Assembly (NCBI GenBank): GCA_023634235.1
Contig: JAMKCF010000004.1
Coordinates: forward strand, 7,974,702 to 8,038,701
Length of the DNA stretch: 64,000 bases
From: Pisaster brevispinus
Taxonomy: Eukaryota; Echinodermata; Asteroidea; Forcipulatida; Asteriidae
Direction: 5' to 3'
The translations under genes were made by a program, and so were the position numbers. Positions 58,657 through 64,000 of this stretch are shown here, piece by piece (position 1 is the stretch's first letter; every line of letters begins with the position of its first letter). Below the pieces are notes generated by a model that was not told the DNA's origin, searched no databases, and saw only the letters and a list, made by a program, of their open reading frames with translations.

Positions 58657-59856
58657 ATGTCCGTCGCCATGGAAAATACATCATCTTGCATTTCCACCAA
58701 ATATGCAACTGAAAAGTTCCCCGAAGAGACTTATTCAACACACATATTCCGAATTATATTTTATGGTGTCATGTTCTTGTTTGGAGTAACTGGAAACTGC
58801 CTAATCCTCCGTGTGTACTGTACTAAAACACTTAAGACCAGCACTCATTTCTTCATTGTGGCATTAGCTGCAGCCGATCTTATGGTTTGTCTAATGCACA
58901 TCTTTAATGTGCTAGTCGTACTTGTGACAAACAACTACCAGACTCAAATTCCGTACGTTTTGGAGTTAATAATGACTTTGAGAGAAGCGCTCATTGTCAC
59001 ATCGGTGCTGATTACTGGGGTAATTGCAGCGGACCGCTACGACTGCATCTGCCGACACCGTAAGCGATTCTTCACCCCCAGGCGGGCTAAGATTACGCTG
59101 GTGGTGTCACTCTTGGTCTCAGTCAGCATCTCTATCCCTAGCTTCGTCACTGTTCAATATTCGATCCAAATGCTTTCCCAAACTGTTGGTTTTGTTATTG
59201 CACTTCTGATGATAACTGTGTGTTACACAAAAGTTTACACCGCTATCAAAAAGCACGTTAGAGTTCAGAAGGCACCTTCGATGCAAGCTGTGTTTAGCAA
59301 TAGGAATTCAATTCACATACCACAAAATATTGAACTTGAAAAAGAAATCAACTCAGCCAATGAGGCATGTTGTAGCAGAAGTAAAAATGTCCACACGTAC
59401 ACCAGTCATGTAGGGATACCTAGCGTCTCGGAGAAAACACAATCGCGGAAAGAGTGTGGGGAAGATTTGACTGTGAGCTTCATGCGAACAAGGTCACCAG
59501 TGAGGAAACAGCAGGCTGAAAGAAGGACCCAGCCAGATGGTGCCATTATACGCACATGTCCGATAAATGTACGTGGACAAAGTCCCGATCTGCAACGCAA
59601 GACAACGAGAATGCTCTTCATCACCAGCGTGTTGTTCCTGTTGACATGGCTGCCATACTGGACCCTCATCTTACTCACGAGTCTTTTATCTCTCGGTGTT
59701 TGTTTGCGAATCGATTCGAGTTATTTCACACTGCTACGATCCTTGCATGTACTCTTGTACATCAACAATGCGGTTAACCCTCTAATTTATGGCCTCGCGA
59801 ACAGACGATTCCGGAAGGATTGTAAAGAAGTGTTAAGAAAAATGGGTCTTTGTTAA
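58657..59856 (+). CDS. Orphan class A GPCR, paralogue 2a
   Basis: Intronless, 399 residues, seven predicted helices. Landmarks: N47 in TM1 (GNCLILRVY), D74 in TM2 (AAADLMVC), DRY at 126-128, TWLPYW at 330-335 in TM6 and NPLIY at 374-378 in TM7. The canonical TM3 cysteine (3.25) is Leu and loop 2 lacks Cys, so the usual TM3-loop 2 disulfide cannot form. Trp 4.50 and Pro 5.50 are also absent. Loop 3 is about 115 residues and basic. The sequence after DRY, DCICRxxKRFF, is shared with the neighbour at 63131, so the two are tandem paralogues. ATGs at 58657 and 58669 are both possible starts. AATAAA at 59927-59932 is the likely poly(A) signal. Ligand unknown; unlike the 19649/27433 pair. Confidence 0.93.
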   Translation: MSVAMENTSSCISTKYATEKFPEETYSTHIFRIIFYGVMFLFGVTGNCLILRVYCTKTLKTSTHFFIVALAAADLMVCLMHIFNVLVVLVTNNYQTQIPYVLELIMTLREALIVTSVLITGVIAADRYDCICRHRKRFFTPRRAKITLVVSLLVSVSISIPSFVTVQYSIQMLSQTVGFVIALLMITVCYTKVYTAIKKHVRVQKAPSMQAVFSNRNSIHIPQNIELEKEINSANEACCSRSKNVHTYTSHVGIPSVSEKTQSRKECGEDLTVSFMRTRSPVRKQQAERRTQPDGAIIRTCPINVRGQSPDLQRKTTRMLFITSVLFLLTWLPYWTLILLTSLLSLGVCLRIDSSYFTLLRSLHVLLYINNAVNPLIYGLANRRFRKDCKEVLRKMGLC

Positions 59857-59926
59857 TTAAGTGCTATAATATTCGCTATGTATTCGCTATGATTCACAAC
59901 TAGTTAAGCAACCGGTAAGGAAAACT

Positions 59927-59932
59927 AATAAA
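59927..59932 (+). promoter_or_regulatory. Polyadenylation signal AATAAA
   Basis: Canonical hexamer 71 bp after the stop codon of the GPCR at 58657. Confidence 0.6.
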
Positions 59933-59944
59933 GATAAGAGGGGA

Positions 59945-59946
<2 letters not shown>

Positions 59947-59975
<29 letters not shown>
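59947..59975. repeat. (AAC)n microsatellite
   Basis: About nine AAC/CAA triplets, perfect. Confidence 0.9.
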
Positions 59976-60424
59976 CGGTATTTCGTTCTACCAAAATATA
60001 TGTTCGTTTCTTCGAAATGATGGAACGTCAACTCGAATAAATTGTGTTCGTTCTAAATACCATTTTGAAAAAAATATTTCAACGAGCGAACGCAATAAAG
60101 TATTCCGTGGAACGAAAAAAACACGTCATTATTTCGTGGCAAATGAAATGATTATTACATTTGAAAAAATATATATAAAAAATCGTCTTCGAAACACGTT
60201 GCCTACTAAGGAGCCCTTGATATGCCAATTGTTTTTCTGAATAACCAATTCCGAATCCTTGTATTCATTACGAATTGTATGTTCATGTTCCTGCTTCGTA
60301 CTTTTGAGAACAAAGTGAATAATGGGACAAAGGGAATAATTTGTGTTGCCCTTTTTTCGGGGGGGGGGTGTTGTTGTTTTTTGACAAGGTAGCAACTTTC
60401 ATAGAGTTGATTGAAGGGGTGTGC

Positions 60425-60600
60425 GCTTAGGTCATATTAAGTTTTGTGATGCACACATTTTCTCAATAGATACCAGTCCTCGTGAAAGTGGGGGCGAACA
60501 TTACAAGTGTCTAACCTAACGGTAAAGTGGTGTAGAATGTCATTGTGTTTAATACCCTTGCAGAGCACAATTTGAAACATGCCTAAGTGATTGGAAAACA
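60425..60600. mobile_element. Family C element fragment
   Basis: CTTAGGTCATATTAAGTTTT, GTGATGCACACATTTTCTC, AAGTGTCTAACCTAACGG and ATGTCATTGTGTTTAATACC match the left half of copy 1 at 3589. The right terminus was not found. Confidence 0.6.
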
Positions 60601-60817
60601 TGTTAAGGTTAATCTGAAAGCTTATCATACCAGAACTAAATGTTGTAAGGAGTGGATAAGAAGAGAAACCACCGTTTTTTATATTAACCCTTTGACAGCA
60701 CTTGGTCTTTATGCCAATTGTTTATTATCATTCAATGTTATTTTGTTATTTACCAGAATTGACCTTGCTTTCTGCCTAAATCAAAAGTTCAAAATAAAAA
60801 ATTTGCCATAAAGATTT

Positions 60818-60818
<1 letters not shown>

Positions 60819-60850
<32 letters not shown>
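60819..60850. repeat. T32 homopolymer followed by G6
   Basis: An uninterrupted run of 32 T directly abutting GGGGGG. Its length may be affected by assembly or sequencing error. Confidence 0.9.
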
Positions 60851-60851
<1 letters not shown>

Positions 60852-61800
60852 GGGGGTGGTATATTCAAATATTTGATTTAATTTAACTTGTAATATTTAG
60901 GGCCGGTCTGCTTTTCACAGAACCAAGACACCTACAAACACTACATTTCTAGTTGTAAGTGTGTTGGGTCAGTGTTTCATTAATTGGTAATATTTCTCTT
61001 AAGACACATGTGAACGGGAAGTAGGTCAAATGTTACTCAAATTGGCAATAGCAACATCTGTCTTGTAATTAATACACAAGGTAAGTTTGTATAAAAACGT
61101 ATCTAAGTGTAGGGAAACTAAAGGGAGATAAATCTTCAAGTACGCCTAATATGGCCATATACTGACGCGGCGTAAACGTATTTTATAATGGTATGTTATT
61201 GGTCATATTTCGGTTGGTTTTTTTTTTAGATAAAGTGATGAAGTGCAAACACTTTTACAAACGCTTTCAATCAAAGGCCAATGTTACATGGAAATAGTGA
61301 ATAAAATTGATTTTATTTCAGTAAAATTAAATATCAAATAATTAGTATAAAGATATAACAAATACTATTAAGAGCACCAGATCTGGGTTTTTTTTAATGC
61401 TCTTATAGGTGTGTTACGCAAGCATAAAGGGGTAATTAAATTAAAGTTTATGAAGCCTGTACCAATTAAGTGCATATTTAAAAGCTAATTATTATGATTG
61501 ATGTGTTTACATAATTAAAACGTGTTGTCAACATTTTTAACTCCATTCTATGTTGATCTTGCTGACAGCCTGTTTATCGGTGCAGACAATAAGCTTTTAG
61601 TGTGATGTCTGTCAAAACATGAACGATTTTATTTCGTTATTGCCGCTTCATTTTATTACTATTTTGTGTGTGAAATGTTTATCGCAATCGACTGTTTATA
61701 CAATATGGTGGTTAGCCAGGTGGAACAAACTGTAACTTGACAAACTGAGAGCATGTTGACTTGTATCAGCCGTAATGGCTTTGTCTCAAATTGGGTTTTA

Positions 61801-62157
61801 AAGGTATTGTACAGGTTTGGTCTGGAGAAAAATCTGAAAGGTTACGGTTTATGAATATCGCACTAGAATCATTTTTTTTTTCTGCGAAATATTTCCCTTT
61901 AAAATGAAGTAATATCTCAGAAAATTATATCTGAAAACCTAAACATTAAAAAAAACCGCAACATCTGATTTCGGTTTTTACGTCCAAAATTAAGGACAAC
62001 AATATGTGCACATGCTGAAACATTTGTGCGTGGTTTTTCACTTCTCCTGACCCACAGAAAAGATTAAGCCCATATTTTAAAATGTGCTTTTTCATGTATT
62101 ATGGTTGATCACCGTCTGCATCTATTTTGCCAGCTCTACCAATCCCGTATAATACCT
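61801..62157. mobile_element. Family B MITE-like element, best-preserved copy (357 bp)
   Basis: Left end AAGGTATTGTACAGGTTTGG and right end CCAATCCCGTATAATACCT are near-perfect terminal inverted repeats. The interior has GAAATATTTCCCTTTAAAAT, TTTCGGTTTTTACGTCC and AAAGATTAAGCCCATATTTT, shared with the other copies. No ORF. Flanks TTTTA/TAATA leave a TA or TTA target duplication possible. Confidence 0.82.
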
Positions 62158-62206
62158 AATAGAATACAGAATACTAATGTTTGTAGTTGTTTTAATTCTT
62201 TTATAG

Positions 62207-62400
62207 TCGTTGTACAAAAAATAATTGGAAAGCGAGATGCTACTGGTACTTACCTCCAAGCTGGTACCAACTTTCGAGCAGCCTATAATGTCGGTAGATT
62301 ATCGCCAAAGGGATTAAGCAAGTATAAGCAGATCAATAACAGCCTCTCAAAAAACCTAAAGCAGGATCGAAGTTCAATGTGGCCTAAAATGTGGCTCTAA
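62207..62400 (+). CDS. Possible short terminal exon (hypothetical)
   Basis: An acceptor-like TTTTAATTCTTTTATAG ends at 62206 and is followed by about 64 open codons (starting in phase 1, then VVQKIIGKRDATGTYL and so on) ending in TAA at 62398-62400. AATAAA lies three bases later. The peptide is basic and I recognise no family. No partner exon was identified; it may be chance. Listed because the acceptor, open frame, stop and poly(A) signal occur in order. Confidence 0.2.
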
Positions 62401-63130
62401 ACAATAAAGAAATCTGATAGCATCAGCGTTATTCAGATATTTATAGTAGAATCACAACTTGTAAAATTAGTTGATACGCTCCATGGCTTGACACAACTGT
62501 GGCACTAAAAAAAAAGCTGAATTTAGACTTGTATGATAGTCAAACATCTGTTTCTTGTATAAAAGAGAAGACAGTTGTTTTTCTTTTCTTTTTGTAATAC
62601 TCAGATTATAACATTAACTGAAGACAGTCTTGCTTTAATGAATATCCCAGCCAACCCCCCAAAAAGAAGAATATGTCAGGCATGAAATGCGGCCTACAGT
62701 ATAGTTCATACATAATTTATCTGATGACATTGTGTTTGCATAATTTAGTGTCTGTATTAAAGTGGGCTCATTGGAAAATATAGGCGTGGCATGAATGACC
62801 ATGACGTTCCGCCTGAAATTTTACACGAAGCTCACTACCAAAGGCCTACTCTATAGAGTCTGTATACTATAAACGATCATTGTGATATTTACAGCCACCG
62901 ATTGCTGTTACTGCTTACCCACTGCTTACATACCTACTGCTTAATTTATGTTGAAAGTTAATACTCGCTTCTTCTAGGCCGGATATTTCTACTTCTTAAC
63001 TTCTTATCTGCACGTTTTCTGAAGGCTCACTCAGTGACTTCCGTTGATAATCGCACCCTTGTGCACATCTTCTCCACGTCGTATTGGGGTATTCACTGGA
63101 TACTAATGTAACTTAATTATTTACTTGACT

Positions 63131-64000
63131 ATGTCGACCGGAGCTTGCAATCTAACTGGAGGATCACTTGATTTGGGAGGACAAGTCGGAAACTTGATTT
63201 TAATCGCACTTGTGTTCTTAACTGGTGTGCCTGGTAACTGCCTCATCCTCCGTGTGTACTGGAGTAAGACTGTAAAGACAAGCACCCACATTCTGATCAT
63301 GGGGTTAGCCTGGATGGACCTCATCGTCTGCATAGCTTTATTTTGTATTATAATTGAATATTTGCTTCCGATAGGTGGTCCGACTGGACAAGATTTTTGT
63401 TTTGTTCTCACAAGGTTTACCAAGACATTTATAGGAATTCCTGCTGGTGCTTCCATTGTGATAACTGCACTGATTGCAGCGGATCGCTACGACTGCATCT
63501 GCCGCCCTAAAAAACGTTTCTTCAACAACAAACGGGGTAAGATAGCAATCTTGGTTTCATCTCTGGTATCAACTGTCATTGCCATTCCTAGTTTGTTAAA
63601 CTCCCCGCTATGGAAAATGACAAAATGTGTGGGGCACATCCTTTGTTTTACCAGTATGGTTGTGATCATCGGTTTTTGTTACGGGAGAGTTTTCAGAGCT
63701 ATACAGAATCACATAAGAGTAGGTGCATCGCCTGCAACGAGAGTGACGAACAGGTTAGGTACCGACAACACACGTTTAGTGGCAATACGTCCACAAAGAG
63801 CTTTGTCAGAATCTGCCAACGCAATGAATTCAGCAGAGCAAGAAAGAATGAGTAGGGCTGATGCGGTCATGATGTACATCGATATGGTACCCACAACATC
63901 TGGTATCCTTGCACCAAGATTAAATTCTCATCAAGCATGCCCTTCTGAAAATATCATCGAGAGAGGACCATGGCAAAAAGCTGTTAACAAAAAAGGACGT
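63131..64000 (+). CDS. Orphan class A GPCR, paralogue 2b (3' end beyond window)
   Basis: From ATG at 63131 the frame stays open for 290 codons to the window edge, so the gene is truncated only by the window. Predicted TM1-TM5 and most of loop 3 are present. Landmarks: N8 sequon, GNCLILRVYWSKT with N36 in TM1, D63 in TM2, C90 before TM3, DRY at 118-120 followed by DCICRPKKRFF, and C166 in loop 2 (KCVG). It is a clear paralogue of the gene at 58657 in the same orientation. Unlike that gene it keeps a cysteine just before TM3 and one in loop 2, so a stabilising disulfide is possible. TM6-TM7 should lie just downstream. Ligand unknown. Confidence 0.92.
   Translation, partial: MSTGACNLTGGSLDLGGQVGNLILIALVFLTGVPGNCLILRVYWSKTVKTSTHILIMGLAWMDLIVCIALFCIIIEYLLPIGGPTGQDFCFVLTRFTKTFIGIPAGASIVITALIAADRYDCICRPKKRFFNNKRGKIAILVSSLVSTVIAIPSLLNSPLWKMTKCVGHILCFTSMVVIIGFCYGRVFRAIQNHIRVGASPATRVTNRLGTDNTRLVAIRPQRALSESANAMNSAEQERMSRADAVMMYIDMVPTTSGILAPRLNSHQACPSENIIERGPWQKAVNKKGR

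Larger units (their letters stand above)
59857..63130. other. Intergenic stretch between paralogues 2a and 2b
   Basis: Contains the 2a poly(A) signal (59927), (AAC)n at 59947-59975, a family C fragment, a T32 tract, a family B element and a possible short exon at 62207. Otherwise AT-rich sequence with no recognised feature. Confidence 0.55.

Overview
The window looks like nuclear DNA of an invertebrate deuterostome, most likely an echinoderm and perhaps a sea star. The evidence is AT-rich sequence, GT-AG introns of about 0.1-1.1 kb, many short terminal-inverted-repeat elements and tRNA-derived SINEs, CR1/L2-like LINE 3' ends, and a protein set of orphan class A GPCRs, a fibrinogen-related secreted protein and a full-length ABCC/SUR-type transporter. 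The species call is an inference. No database search was possible.

Layout. 1-10807 has no convincing gene: it holds a 50-bp minisatellite, several MITE-like repeats and a long (AACAAT)n/(AAC)n microsatellite. 10808-15321 (+) is a five-exon secreted fibrinogen-like protein; its last intron carries a very regular palindromic array. 19649-20974 (+) and 27433-28680 (+) are two intronless class A GPCRs that are clearly tandem paralogues. 28681-34389 is repeat-rich, with a SINE, a hairpin, a broken LINE 3' end and a fold-back element. 34390-56921 (+) is a gene of 31 coding exons (predicted 1608 residues) for a sulfonylurea-receptor-like ABCC transporter (ABCC8/9 type) with TMD0, TMD1, NBD1, TMD2 and NBD2. 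58657-59856 (+) is a third intronless GPCR. 63131 to the window edge (+) is a fourth, 5'-complete and 3'-truncated, paralogous to the third.

How the genes relate. The two GPCR pairs are local tandem duplications of two different receptor lineages. The SUR-like protein would be expected to act at the plasma membrane as a nucleotide-sensing partner of an inward-rectifier K+ channel, or as an ABCC transporter. The fibrinogen-related protein is expected to act extracellularly, for example in recognition or adhesion. Nothing here indicates a shared pathway.

At least four families of short inverted-repeat elements (called A-D here) have copies in introns and intergenic DNA. No new enzymatic or defence system is evident. 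The least explained signals are the ~22-bp-period palindromic array in the fibrinogen-gene intron, the fold-back element with GTTTCGAA cores, the conserved KSFFG patch in the third loop of the first GPCR pair, and the missing conserved cysteines in one member of the second pair.
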